A program made the translations under genes and the position numbers. Shown here piece after piece: positions 10,120 to 21,279 of a stretch of 64,000 nt of DNA (within the stretch, counting starts at the first letter, position 1; every line of letters starts with the position of its first letter). The DNA comes from Catonia carolina (lineage: Eukaryota > Arthropoda > Insecta > Hemiptera > Achilidae), in the NCBI GenBank assembly GCA_035578175.1, contig JAQMRL010000002.1, forward strand, positions 76,861,645 to 76,925,644, read 5' to 3'. The notes below the pieces were generated by a model, which was not told the origin of the DNA, made no database searches, and saw nothing but the letters and a program-made list of their open reading frames with translations.

Positions 10120-11247
10120 CTGCCCATAACAGGCAGGTGGAGTGTCAAATTGTTTACACTCAATCTGTTCGTTGCAAGGCTAAAATAAATAGTTCTGTTT
10201 CTTATCACATGGTCACCCAATTAAATGACTGAATCATTTAAGAACAGAAGAGGTAAAGGTTTAAAAGACACTAATCAGAGTTGTCTCCTCTGAAAGTAAT
10301 GAATTTTATTATACAGCCAGATCCTGTGGTGAATGAAGTAAAGGTGTCTTTTGCAGAGTGGGAAATATTTGCTTTTCAGAGGACCTGGCATGCTGATAAG
10401 GGTACTTTTCACACTCAGTGTGGATGGCAATGGTAAACCCCCTCACTCTTTGTTTTATTTAGGAAAACCTCTAGAGGTTCAAACCAGCCTTTTGGCTGTT
10501 GACCTAAGCACGGAGTGTCAAATTATTTACACTCAATCTGTTCGTTGCAGGGGTAAAATAAATAGTTCTGTTTCTTATCACATGGTCAACCAATTAAATG
10601 ACTTGAATCATTTAAGAACAGAAGAGGTAAAGGTTTAAAAGACACTAATCAGAGTTGTCTCCTCTGAAAGTAATGAATTTTATTATACAGCCAGATCCTG
10701 TAGTGAATGTGTCTTTTGCAGAGTGGGAAATATTTGCTTTTCAAAGGGCCCGGCATGCTGATAAGGGTACTTTTCCACTCAGTGAAGAAGGCATCGGTAA
10801 TGACCTCAATCCTCGTTTTTGCTTAGTAAAACCTCTAGAGGTTCAAACCAGCCTTTCAGCTGTTGACCTAAGCACGGAGTGTCAGATTATTTACGCTCAA
10901 TCTGTTATATGCAGGGCTAAAATAAATAGTTCCTTTATCACATGGTTAGCCAATTAAATGACTGAATCATTTAAGAACAGAAGAGGTAGAGGTGTAAAAG
11001 ACACTAATCAGAGTTATCTCCTCTGCAAGTAATGAATTTTATTATACAGCCAGATCCTGTGGTGAATGAAGTGAAGGTGTCTTTTGCAGAGTGGGAAATA
11101 TTTGGTTCTCAGAGGACCTGGCATGCTGATAAGTGTACTTTTCCACTCCGTGAGTTGTGGCAATGGTAAACCACCTCACTCTTTGTTTTACTTAAGGAAA
11201 CCTCTACTGGTTCAAACCAGCCTACAGGCTCATCACCTAAATAACAA
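10120..11247 (+). mobile_element. Three head-to-tail SL1 units
   Basis: Units meet at about 10,506 and 10,873, each through GACCTAAGCACGGAGTGTCA, so the second and third units lack the first few bases. The right arm has a single unit here (52604-52997). The left array therefore expanded, or the right contracted, after the inverted duplication. Confidence 0.88.
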
Positions 11248-12435
11248 TGTCTTTAAAGCAAAATACCTTTTTACAGAACTTAGATATTCACAACTACTGC
11301 ACGAGAAACACAATCGATTTTTATGTTGCTAATCACGACACTAAATTATTTAAAACAAAAACCAAATTATGCAGGTAGAAAATACATCAATAAATTGCCA
11401 CAAGATTTAAAAAGTTGTGACATTTTAAGTCATTTTAAAAAAAAAGCTAAAACAATATTTGATTGATGAAACATTTTACAGTGTGCACGAAATCCTTTCT
11501 AAATAGTTTTCGGTTGAAAGTATTTAACTTCTAAATAAACAAATATTGTGTACTATTTGATACAAAGGGGTTCATGACAAGCCTACTGAGTTAATCAGTA
11601 GCAGGAAAAAATTATTGGTAAGTGATGAATTTATCATTGTTTTGGACTTTTTTATTTTTAATTTTGTGTGATATTTTTGATTCAATTGGATTCATGACAA
11701 GTCTACTGAAGTAAGCAGTAGCAGAAACAATTTTTTGGTGGTAAGTGATGAATTTATCATTGGTGATAAACTTTCAGTTTTATAGTGACATGTCCTATAC
11801 TTTCTTTAGAGTCTCCTGGATGCAAAAAAAACATTCTTAATTATGAATATTCACTAGAAACATAAAAATGGTCTTCCCTTTGCATCACTACATGAAAAAT
11901 TATAAAAATTAATCTATTTTTGTACAACCCAAGAGAAACACGACTTGAATAGAATTTATTTCAGTTTTAATGACAACAGAAACCCCATTTCTGTTCGTGT
12001 TGTAATGAGTAATCAGTATAATTCAATAAGTACAAAGCCTACTGAGTTTAGGCAGTAGCGGGGAAAAATTATTGGTAAGTGATGAATTTATCTATCATTG
12101 TGTTTGACTTTTTAATTTATTTTGGTAATTGATACAATGGGGTTCATGACATGCTTACTGAACTAAGCAGTAGCAGATTTTTGGTAGTAAGTGATGAATT
12201 TTGTTTAAACATTGTGATAAACTTTTTGTTTATCAGTTTTATCTTGACATGTCTTATACTCCCTTTGGAGCCTCCTGGATGCAAAAAAACAACCTTATGT
12301 GTAATTTACCCCCAGTTGTAATGATTTGTTACTGGTGAAGGTGCAAACTACATTCTTATTAATTAATGTTCACTAGGAAGATTTGGTATTCCCCTGCACT
12401 ACTAGATGAAAAATTATAAAAGTTAGTCTACTTTT

Positions 12436-12949
12436 CTGCCCATAACAGACAGGTGGAGAGTCAAATTATTTACACTCAATCGGTTCGTTGCAGGGCTAAA
12501 ATAAATAGGTTTGTTTCTTATCACATGGTCAGTCAATTAAATGACTGAATCATTTAAGAACAGAAGAGTTAGAGGTGTATTGTGACACTAATCAGAGTTA
12601 TCTTCTATGAAAGTAATGAATTTCATTGTACAGCCAGACCCTGTGGTGAATGAAGTGAAGGTGTCTTTTGCAGAGTAGAAAATATGTGCTTTTCAGAGGG
12701 CCCGGCATGCTGATAAGCGTACTTTTCCACTCAGTGAGGAAGGCAAATGTAAACCACCTCCCACTCGGGCATGGCATTTTTTCATACGTTACAAAAAATT
12801 CATTTCATCCTTCACCGTCTGCATTAGCAGCAATTTGCAGAACAGTCGGACGTTAAACCAAAAAAAAAAAAAAAAAATCACTCCTCGTTTTACTTAGTAA
12901 ATCTCTAGAGGTTCAAACCAGCCTTTCGGCTGTTGACCTAAAGAACAAC
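12436..12949 (+). mobile_element. SL1 element carrying a nested SINE-A
   Basis: Flanked by an 11-bp duplication AGTCTACTTTT (12425-12435, 12950-12960). A 5'-truncated SINE-A with a poly(A) tail interrupts it at 12761-12877. The right-arm partner (51015-51409) lacks the SINE. Confidence 0.9.
12761..12877 (+). mobile_element. SINE-A, 5' truncated
   Basis: Starts within the tRNA-like B-box region (CCACTCGGGCATGG), then the family body (CATCCTTCACCGTCTGCATTAG, GTCGGACGTTAAACC), and ends in about 17 A. Absent from the right-arm copy of the host SL1. Confidence 0.88.
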
Positions 12950-13066
12950 AGTCTACTTTTGTACGGTCCAAGATAAACGCGATTGAAATAGAATTTATTT
13001 CAGTTGTAATGAAAACAGAAACTCCATTTTGGTTCGTGTAGCAATAATTAATCAGTATAACTCAAT

Positions 13067-13440
13067 AAAGCAAACGTTTTTAAAACATGTACGCATCAAA
13101 TCAAACTTCAGTGTTGCCATAACAACAAACGTGTGAACATTTTGTGTCGTATAATTTAATATGCGAAGACAAATTTTATCACACACGGAAACTTTTAACT
13201 GATTTTAAAGTATAAAAAGATTTTAAAGAGACACTGCAAGAGAAATTTAATAATTTACGTCAATTGGGTCGGTAGGATATTTCTTAATTAATTGCGAGAG
13301 ACATAATGTAACTATAAAAAAAACGTATATTAAAATTAAATTACCACTTAAGCAGTTATGTAAGTGTCTAATATATACGCTTCATATCGATTATTAAAGA
13401 AAAGTTTTAAAAATGTTCCAAAAGTCTTTCGTTGAAGCTA
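13067..13440. other. Unassigned AT-rich arm sequence
   Basis: Conserved in the right arm at 50,520-50,900. No reading frame, termini or repeat structure is seen. Confidence 0.5.
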
Positions 13441-13697
13441 ATATTATTTTAGTGATGTTACGATATCAGACTAGTTCCGATATTCATTATCGATATCAAT
13501 ATTGACAAATTGATATCGATGTTTAAGAAAGGATACATGTTTAATGATTTAGAATACATTTAATGATAACAATAAAGGATGAATAATTAATGATTAAATA
13601 TTTTCGAATCTTTTGTATCGATACTAATATCGCAATATCTAAACGAGAATATCGATATTTATCGATATCATTAATATCGCAACATCCCTAGGTTGAA
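13434..13697. mobile_element. ATCGATAT-rich hAT-type MITE (tentative)
   Basis: Inverted ends: TAGTGATGTTACGATATC at 13450 and the near-complement of TAGGGATGTTGCGATATT ending at 13690. The interior is full of ATCGATAT words. GTTGAAG lies on both sides (13434-13440, 13692-13698), a possible target duplication if the left end includes an extra 11 bases. The right-arm copy is at 50,270-50,530. Confidence 0.6.
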
Positions 13698-14810
13698 GAA
13701 GCGTTCGCTTTGTAGACACGCCGTGATAATGATCGTCTATTTCTAATTAAAATTAATGATGTGTAAGATTAATTAGAAATCATAGTATTTGAGGAGAACT
13801 TTAAGTGGTAATTAAATTTCAGTTGTGTTAAATTAATGTGAGTATAAATTAATTATTAGAGTGGATTACATTTAACTGTGTCACAACAGCGTTTAGGTTT
13901 ATTCCTTTCCCATTGTTTGCAGTTGCATCAAACTATAATTTTATAATCGATTGTTTGGGAAGTTGTTTGTGATTTGTTTACAATACAAAATTAATAATGA
14001 AAGTACGTAATGGTGATAGTTTAGTTTAGAATGATTAATCTAGGAACTGAATATTTAGACAGAAACGGATTTATTTACATCACTTGCTGTAACAATTAGC
14101 CAGCCCATGTTTAAACAAAATGGATGCATTCGTCAGTTGGTTTATAAACTTGATTTCTTAAATAATTTGTATTTTATCTATGATTGTTTAGATCAATTGA
14201 ATATTTTTCGTTTTTATTATTAAAATTGTTTCATTTTACCAATAATTTAATTTTTCTCGTATCACATTTAATTGTGTTTTTGTTTACTGAGTAATAAGTC
14301 ATACCAATGATGGTGACCCACAGACGTTTAATAAAAATAAGTTTTGTCTTTCTTTGTCAGTTGATTGTCAGTAAAAGTGGTGTAAATATTTTACGCTTAC
14401 CACAAGCCACACGTTGAATAAATTTTGAATTTTCTTTTAAACTGTATTTACTTTCAATGTTCATGAAAAGAGTTTTGCATTTAGTTCTTAATGTTTGTTT
14501 TAAAGTAAAATGAAAGACTTTATAATGTGATATGTAGAAGTGTTCAATGCTGAAATATTTCCTCTACAACCAGGTTAATATTTTGAGACTGCAGAAATTT
14601 AAATACTAATTAGTAATTATTTAAAATTATTTAAATTGGCCTATCACCATTTGTAGCAATTTTTTCCAAAATCGATTGTTTTTTGCCTGCTGAATCGGAT
14701 TATAAACGTAATATTACCATGATGTAAGTAAATTCCTTTATTATCATCATCATCATCTAATGATATAACCTCACTTTGGCATATAAATTTCAATATTGCC
14801 GTTTTATTCC
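13691..14810 (+). other. Arm sequence, partner of a diverged copy at 15.0-17.4 kb
   Basis: Landmarks (TTTAAGTGGT, TTGTTTGCAG, CCCATGTTTAAACAAAATGG, GCATTCGTCAGTTGG, TAATGTGATATGTAGAAG) recur in the same order at 15,050-17,400. The right arm matches at 49,190-50,275. No coding frame is evident. It might include a non-coding exon of the gene at 18,438, but nothing proves that. Confidence 0.6.
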
Positions 14811-15295
14811 CCTTCATTTACAATAAAAATGCTCAAAAACAATTAATAATGTCGCTATATTTACAAATTTCACTAATTATAGATTAATAAATATATTTAT
14901 TTATTATTTACAAAATTTCAATCCAACCTTACATAACCTATGACGTCATGACACCCTGTCACATAATGGATTGTTTACTGAAAATTAACCTTGATTTAGT
15001 TAGTGAATGGTGAGTAGGTTATACACGCTGATATTTAGTAAGCGGTGGTTGAAGCTTCTTCGTTGTGCTTTGTGAATACAATGAACATCTATTCGGATCG
15101 TATTATAAATTGTAGTGAAAGAGTAACAATAAATAACATAGTTGTAGTGCAAAAATCAAAGTTATTAAATTTAAATTAAATTATTCTGAGTATGTTTTAA
15201 ATATTGGAGGTGACAATATATTTAAGTGGTAAGCAGCTGTGTGAATTGCATTTATGTTCATTCCATTTCGATTTGTTTGCAGTAGGATTTGTTTT

Positions 15296-15880
15296 TTAGC
15301 TTTTATTTGTTATCGGGAACTGTACATTGTTGACAACTACCCAATGTTTTTTTTTTTAATTCCTAACATGTGTACGTTGCAATCTGTTCAATTCAGAACA
15401 GTAAGCAACCCCATCACCCAATGAGATGAGGATGAAGTGTATGACGTGTAAATGAGACTGTGTAGTCTTGTACAGACTCAGGCCGACCATTCCTGAGAGA
15501 GTATGATTAATTGAACCCTAACTATCAAAGTACAGCGGTAACCACTGTCTAGCATTCAAATCCATATAAAAGTAACTACCTTAACTAGGATTTGAACCAG
15601 GAACCTTCGCCTAGGGGTGATGACTTTGCCCCTAGACCAACCCGGTGGGTTTACCCAATTTGATTGCTGCTTTTTGCTGTATTTTTTTGACGTAGATTAA
15701 ACTTGAGTTGGAACAGGGTCCCCCAGTAGTCATGTGAGTTTGTTCATGGATGGCTGTCAACTGGTCACCATACATAGTCGCTTGCCCAACCGGTGTTACT
15801 TAACAAATAATAGCGACTCTCTACCAGCTGACTGACTGGGCTGGCTGAAGGCCGAGTGGAAGGATTAATGCTATTACAAT
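15296..15880 (+). repeat. Repeat related to 35,285-35,525, split by SINE-B
   Basis: Shared stretches: TTATTTGTTATCGGGAACTG, GGATGGCTGTCAACTGGTCA, TTGCCCAACCGGTGTTACTT and a CTGACTGACTG tail. The class is not recognised. SINE-B insertion separates its two halves with a TACCCAAT duplication. Confidence 0.75.
15346..15651 (-). mobile_element. SINE-B (tRNA-derived), copy 1
   Basis: On the minus strand: A-box-like TGGTCTAGGGGCAAAG, B-box GGTTCAAATCC, an unrelated body of about 200 bp, and an A-rich tail. 8-bp duplication TACCCAAT at 15338-15345 and 15652-15659. Confidence 0.9.
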
Positions 15881-16350
15881 CTATTAGTTGTGAAGTCGAG
15901 GTTTGTTTATCAATACAAAATAAATACAATTAAAAAGCGTAATGGCTATAGTTTAGTTTAATATGATTATACTAGGAACTGAATATTTAGACAGAAACTG
16001 ATTTATTTTCATCAGTTGATGTAGAAATTTACAAGCCCATGTTTAAACAAAATGGATGCATTCGTCAGTTGGTTTATAAACTTAATGTCTTAAATAATTT
16101 GTATTTAATCTACCAATGGTTGGAGGATCAGTTGAATATTTTTCTTTATTTTTATTACTGTCTCATTATGTGAATAATTTATTTCTTGCCGTATCACATT
16201 TAATTGTGTTTGTTGTTTAACTGAATAATTGTCAGACAGGAGTACGTAACCAATTATGCTGACAAGTATTTTCAAACCACAGACTTTAAATTATAAAATT
16301 TTGGTAACGAATATTGTAATGTAATAAAAATATGTTTTGTTTTATTCGTT

Positions 16351-16747
16351 TGTTGTTTAGGTCAACAGCCGAAAGGCTGGTTTGAACCTCTAGAGGTTTT
16401 ACTAAGTAAAAACGAGGAGTAAGGTGGTTTACTATTGCCTTCCTCACTGAGTTGAAAGAGTATGCTTATCAGCATGCCAGGCCCGCCGAAAAGCACTCAC
16501 TTTCCACCCTGCAAATGACACCTTCACTTCATTCACCACAGGGTCTGGCTGCATAGTGAATTTCATTACTCTCAGAGGAGATAACTCTGACTAGTGTCTT
16601 TTACACCTCTACCTCTTCTGTTCTTAAATAGTTCAGTCATATAAGTGGCTGACTATGTGATAAGAAACAGAACTATTTTTTTTTTTAGCCCTGGACCAAA
16701 CAGATAGAGTGCAATTAAAATAACACTCCACCTGCTCGTTTTGGGCA
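16351..16747 (-). mobile_element. SL1 element
   Basis: Minus-strand copy with an 11-bp duplication TTTTATTCGTT (16340-16350, 16748-16758). Left arm only. Confidence 0.9.
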
Positions 16748-16839
16748 TTTTATTCGTTTATACAGACTAAAGTGGTATCAATATTTTGTGCTTGCCACAA
16801 GCTACAATTAGAAAAAGTTTTGGTTTTCCTTTTAAAGTA

Positions 16840-17284
16840 CAGTAGAATGTGAGTAGTCCAGCCTGTTCAGGACCGAGAGGGTGCCGGATTACTGAAAATG
16901 TCATTGTGATTACTTCTGTAATCATTGTACTAAACATAATTATCGGCTATTGACATCGCCTAGTGTGGTGTGGGGTGCTCGTGTTCTGAGAATTACGATT
17001 CGTTGTCAATTCAGCATGAAGTAAAGAGTATGACCCGGTTCTGGGTTTGAGATAAAAGACCAAAAATTATTCCAATAAACAATAATTAAAGTCTGCTTAT
17101 TCATTTCTTTAATCAAATCCTAAACATACATGTTATATTAAATCCGCCGTAATTAGGTCGAATTGATTTCCCTAATTTAATTTAAATCTTTTACCAAAAT
17201 CTGTCTTCGATGAGGTTTCATACTCTTAGACCTATTATTTTAACGGCCGGATTACTGCATGGTCGGACTACAGAGATTCTACTG
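16840..17284. mobile_element. Tigger-like MITE, family 3, copy 1
   Basis: 445 bp. Ends CAGTAGAATGTGAGTAGTCC and its near-complement (GGACTACAGAGATTCTACTG), with TA on both sides. The second copy is 32188-32721. Non-coding. Confidence 0.88.
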
Positions 17285-17426
17285 TAATTTAAGTTTCAAC
17301 TGTATTCTTCGATGTCCATGAGAATGCGTCTTATGCATTTAGTTGTTAATGTTTTTTTAAGGAACAATTAAAGACTAAATAATGTGATGTGAAGAAGTTT
17401 TTAAGGCTTTTAAAACTACTAATATA

Positions 17427-17565
17427 CCTTTTTTACTTTCTCTTGCCTATATGAATATATAGGAAGGAAAGTATTGTTTTCATGTCGATTTTTAGAAATC
17501 GAGTTTTCACCGGATCTATACGTTTTCGGACCCCCTAAACCCAAAAAACATGTTTTTAGCGATTG

Positions 17566-17602
<37 letters not shown>

Positions 17603-18429
17603 CAAAATATCTCAAGAACGGAACATCGTACGAACTTGAAACTTAAGTTACATACCACTACCGGACCCGACACGAACATTTTCATCAAAATCGGTCAACC
17701 GGAAGTAGTAGTTTATTCGTGTAATTTTTCACTCTTTTGCGATTTTCTCAAAAACTGGTCCTACGATTTTTTTTACAATCGCCGAGTTTACTCAATTACG
17801 GCTTTAAAATAAATTTTAACGCAAAATGACGGCTTTAAAATAAATTTAATAAATAAAATAAATTTAATAAATAAAATAAATTAAATAACTAATAAAATTA
17901 ACTAACTAACTAAACTAAACTAACTAACTAAAAATTAAATAATAATAAAATAAATAAATTTTAACGCAAAAACTTATATAATAAAAGTTGTAGAGAATTT
18001 AAAAACCTACAACCTTTGTTCCAAACATTTTTTTGTATAACGCTTAGTTTAGCAGTAATTAGGAATTTACTGTTTTTTCTCACGAAAACGTGTGAAAAAT
18101 CTTTTTTTTTAAGATTTTGGCCTTAGTATGCATTTTACGACAAAAGTGTATATAATCGAATTTATAGAAAATTAAAAGATCTACATTTTTTATTTATAGC
18201 ATTTTTCTCTGCAGAACCTAGTTTAGTGTGAAAGAGTGATTTTCCGTATTTTTAAGCCAAAACGAGGTCGATTTTCATTTTGCGTGTTTCACTCATGATT
18301 AAAATTAGGTAATGTTTATAGAGGTTGGTTTTTGTTTATTTCTAATGTTTTATTACTAATGTTTGGTATATTCTTAATTATTTGCATTGGCAAGAGAAAG
18401 TTGTGTGAATGTTTCACACCAGATTTTTT
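17427..18429 (+). mobile_element. TLE element, full-length reference copy (about 1 kb)
   Basis: Left end ACTTTCTCTTGCCTATATG with a CTATATGAATATATAG palindrome. The interior has a (TG)n run (17,569-17,600) and the conserved block CCGGACCCGACACGAACAT. The right end is GGCAAGAGAAAGTTG followed by a GTGTGAA/TTTCACAC hairpin. The ends form a short subterminal inverted repeat. There is no clear target duplication and both flanks are T-runs, as expected for Helentron-type non-autonomous elements (HINEs). It sits in the pyrimidine tract of the exon at 18438; the copy at 20,710-20,729 shows the uninterrupted tract. Confidence 0.75.
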
Positions 18430-18437
18430 TGTTACAG

Positions 18438-18936
18438 GTTATTTGCGATGTGTCGACAAACATACTGGTCAATGGAGACTGTAACAAGATAAAACCATTT
18501 GCGTCAGATTGGATTGATATCCAAGGGGATATTTAAGTTAAAGATTTAATTTAACACAGACATTGACTGTGGCATTAAAATGGTTCACCAAAATGAAGTG
18601 AAATTAGAAATGCCGGAAAGCGGTTCATTGAAAAAGCGTAAAATGAATGTTAGTCATTCAGAATTCAATGATACTTCTGCGTCGTCTCCGATGTCAAATT
18701 CTCTTCCCGCGTCTTATTTGTTGTTGACAAACATTACAAATTATAACGTCAGTGATAATAGTGAAGACTTTACAAATGTCAGTAATGCTCCTGCGACTAC
18801 GAAAATTGTTAGTAATATTTCGGTTAGTAATAGATTGAACAGTCCTCTTAATGAAATGGCAAGGGTTCCATCGGGTACTGTTATAACGATCAGAGACAAA
18901 AAACTAAAGTTGGAAGTCGAAGATAAAACAATTTCT
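18438..18936 (+). pseudogene. Unrecognised exon, left copy 1 (broken)
   Basis: Acceptor TTTGTTACAG before 18438 and donor GTAAGT after 18936. Homologous to 20730-21218 but carries a one-base change of frame and an extra 9 bases near 18,533-18,560, giving two stops before the CGIKMVHQNEV stretch. Downstream the frame is open again for about 115 codons. The N-terminal part (VICDVS, NGDCNK) and KKRKM match the right-arm copy; the C-terminal part does not. It is probably no longer a coding exon. Confidence 0.75.
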
Positions 18937-18979
18937 GTAAGTATTTTTCTTTGTTTACTTATTATCATGATCGTATTAA

Positions 18980-19680
18980 GGGGGGAGTCTACCCAGTTTT
19001 ATCACTAAAAATTAAAAAATAATCAAAAACATTTTTTTGGTTGATTATAAAACTTCAGAATTTTCTTATCCAGCTATATAATGTTGTTTTTATGTACGAT
19101 AACTAGAAATTTGTAAAACATTTTTTTACATAATCGGTGTTAATTGTAAGTGAAACTTTACATTCAATTTTCTCGGCATTTAGTATTTCAGGTTTTCTTC
19201 ATGATAAAATCCTTATAACTTTCTTTGTATAAATGCTATCTTGATGATTTTTTTCCACTGTATTAAGAATTTATTGCTCTTTTATTTGTAGGTTAGCCGG
19301 GTTGAAACTTATTATAGGAGTTTTTAAAAAATAAAAAAAATAATGACCTTATCTGTATTTTTGGGGGAAAATATTTTAAAAAATAATTTTCTCTCCATTG
19401 TAAAGTTCAATGTAAAAATGGAACCTTCAAAAAAATGAGCATAATTTTCAGATTATTTTGACATAAAAACCAGGTCTGTACCTCTAAAATTGACTTAGTT
19501 ATAAGCAAATAACGAAAATATGATTTTCCCCCTTCCACTCCGTATATTTTGGGTTGTAGTGAACGAAATTAATATTTTTTTAAATGAAAAAATTAAAAAT
19601 TTAATGGTTATTCACTTGCAAAACAAACAGATTACTTATCTAAAGAGAATAAAAAAATTTTTTTTGAGTAGACTCCTCCC
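18980..19680. mobile_element. TTAA-flanked MITE (piggyBac type)
   Basis: 701 bp. Inverted ends GGGGGGAGTCTACyC and its complement (GTAGACTCCTCCC), with TTAA on both sides (18976-18979, 19681-19684). The sequence after the sister exon at 21218 is the empty site. Non-coding and AT-rich. Confidence 0.88.
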
Positions 19681-19684
19681 TTAA

Positions 19685-19790
19685 AATAAGCTGATACTCT
19701 GATAATGGTGAAGTCACCAAAACATATTTTTTATAAGTAGATAATAAGAATCAAGGTAATTGAAAAGGTTAGTGAAATGTATAGGATATG
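19685..19790 (+). repeat. Remnant of the foldback (hairpin) element end
   Basis: ACTCTGATAATGGTGAAGTCACC followed by GGTTAGTGAAATG matches the terminus of the element at 2862-3438, with a changed hairpin. Confidence 0.55.
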
Positions 19791-19883
19791 TAAAACAGAA
19801 TTTTACTTGTTAACCCGATGAGAACGGAGATTTTTAACGATCACGCGGACTGTCATTTTATGCCTAATAAAATCTCTTTTATT

Positions 19884-20255
19884 TCATTCAGTTTCTAATC
19901 TGTATTCACCGGATTCGAAATGGTTTTCGTCTGTATATCTTGTCTCTTGCAATGCTGTTATTAAGATTTGGTGTTTTCTTAGTGTATTTTTTAGGACTTT
20001 CAGTTTGCCTGTTTTAACTAGTGAGTTTACGTTGAAAGTTGCTATATAGTTGATTTTATTATATTGGAGTTTGTTTCTGGGAGTATCCCACTGCTTCGAT
20101 TCAGCTTTATTTGCAGTAGATGAGCTCCCCCAGAATCCATGAGCTCTGACTTTATCGTCCTGGGATTTATGTCCCAGTAATCCAAAAGAAGGATTCGCCA
20201 AGCGAGTCGACTTACCTCCTGGGGTAATATGTTTCTTACTGCGTGTTTCCATCAT
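19884..20255 (-). pseudogene. LINE ORF2 start: AP-endonuclease N-terminus
   Basis: 123 codons on the minus strand. The segment IATFNVNSLVKTGKLKVLKN then ILITALQETR is the usual beginning of the apurinic-type endonuclease domain of non-LTR retrotransposons; the ETR glutamate is a catalytic residue in the family. It is cut off soon afterwards, with no catalytic His or Asp and no reverse transcriptase. About 200 bp of non-coding 5' sequence appears to continue to about 20,460. It lies between the two exon copies and is absent from the right arm. Confidence 0.8.
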
Positions 20256-20460
20256 GGAAATTTTACATAAAAATTACTAAAAGTGGAGTACAAGTTTTGT
20301 TCCTGTACTGAGATACACCCTGAGAATTGAACCTCAGGGGAATTCCGATTTAGTTCGCTTGTGGTTTTGCCAGTTGTTCCACAAGTTATCCAGCCGCACC
20401 ACGTGGAGGCGCGCACTTTATCTACGTTTCCGACGGTTACTTACCTTCGGGATCTTAAGG

Positions 20461-20709
20461 TTTGGCGAAAAAGATAAAGCGACGGCATTGCAGTACGGTC
20501 AAACAAGTGATTATGTATAAAATAAATTTTTTTACGTCAGTCTCGTTATTTAATAGCCACATCTCGTATATACATTTGGCTTATACATTAGTGTATATGC
20601 CAAAAATGATGGTCGTCTTTGCAACCATCAGAGATGAAGGAATCCAACTGGTACACACTAATAAGATAAGATACTGAAAGGCTGTCTTTTAAAACTACTA
20701 ATTTACCTT
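20461..20709 (+). other. Unassigned intergenic/intronic sequence
   Basis: No coding signal. Ends with TTAAAACTACTAATTTACC, which also precedes the TLE at 17,413. This marks the left edge of the tandem-duplicated exon block. Confidence 0.4.
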
Positions 20710-20729
20710 TTTCTTTTTTTTTGTTACAG

Positions 20730-21218
20730 GTTATTTGTAATGTGTCGAGAGACATACTGGTCAATGGAGACTGTGACAAGATAAAACCATTTGCGTCAGA
20801 TTGGATTGATATCCAAGGCGATATTAAAGTTAAAGATTTAGACATTGACTGTGGCATTAAAATGGTTCATCAAAATGAAGTGAAATTAGAAATGCCGGAA
20901 AGTGGTTCATTGAAAAAGCTTATAATGAATGTTAGTCATTCAGAATTCAACGATACTTCTGCGTCGTCTCCGATGTCAAATTCTCTTCCCGCGTCTTATT
21001 TGTCGTTGACAAACATTAAAAATTATAACGTCAGTGATAATAGTGAAGATTTTACAAATGTCAGTAATGTTCCTGCAACCATGAAAATTGTTAGTAATAT
21101 TTCGGTTAGTAAGAGATTGAACAGTCCTCTTAGTGAAATGGCAAAGGTTCCTTTGGGTACAATTATAACAATCAGAGACAAAAAACCAAAGGTGGAAGTC
21201 GAAGATAAAACAATTTCT
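20730..21218 (+). CDS. Internal exon of an unrecognised gene, left copy 2
   Basis: 489 bp, 163 codons, open throughout. Acceptor CTTTTTTTTTGTTACAG precedes it and donor GTAAGTATTTT follows. It is a symmetric phase-0 exon. The product segment begins VICNVSRDILVNGD, has a KPFASDWIDIQGDIKVKDL stretch, a long Ser/Asn-rich low-complexity middle (about 65-125) and ends TIRDKKPKVEVEDKTIS. No known domain is recognised, no membrane segment and no zinc ligands. Copies lie at 18438 (broken) and 47858-48349 (minus, chimeric). Conservation of frame in two of three copies argues for constraint. Neighbouring exons were not identified. Confidence 0.65.
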
Positions 21219-21279
21219 GTAAGTATTTTTCATTGTTTACTTATTATCTTCAACCTATTGAAATAAGCCGAGAATTAAA

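Larger units (their letters stand above)
11560..13066 (+). repeat. Tandem cassette of about 450 bp, second copy split by SL1
   Basis: Unit 1 is about 11,560-12,005. Unit 2 is about 12,006-13,066, excluding SL1 at 12436-12949. Each unit contains twice a motif reading CTACTGAGT-n-CAGTAGC, an A/T stretch, then GGTAAGTGATGAATTT. Each also contains CTCCTGGATGCAAAAAAA and a region rich in CAGAAACyCCATTT. The right-arm counterpart is 50,900-52,330. No long reading frame exists. Confidence 0.82.
14811..17426 (+). repeat. Diverged duplicate block, left arm only
   Basis: About 2.6 kb missing from the right arm, where the sequence corresponding to 14,805 joins a TLE element directly. It is an older, diverged copy of 13.7-14.5 kb, enlarged by SINE-B (15346-15651), SL1 (16351-16747) and a Tigger-like MITE (16840-17284). 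14,930-15,290 has no recognisable frame. Confidence 0.7.

Noticed and set aside
17474..17812. 112-codon frame with poly(CV) from a (TG)n run, and its minus-strand counterpart with poly(HT)
   Set aside because: Produced by a microsatellite inside a mobile element.
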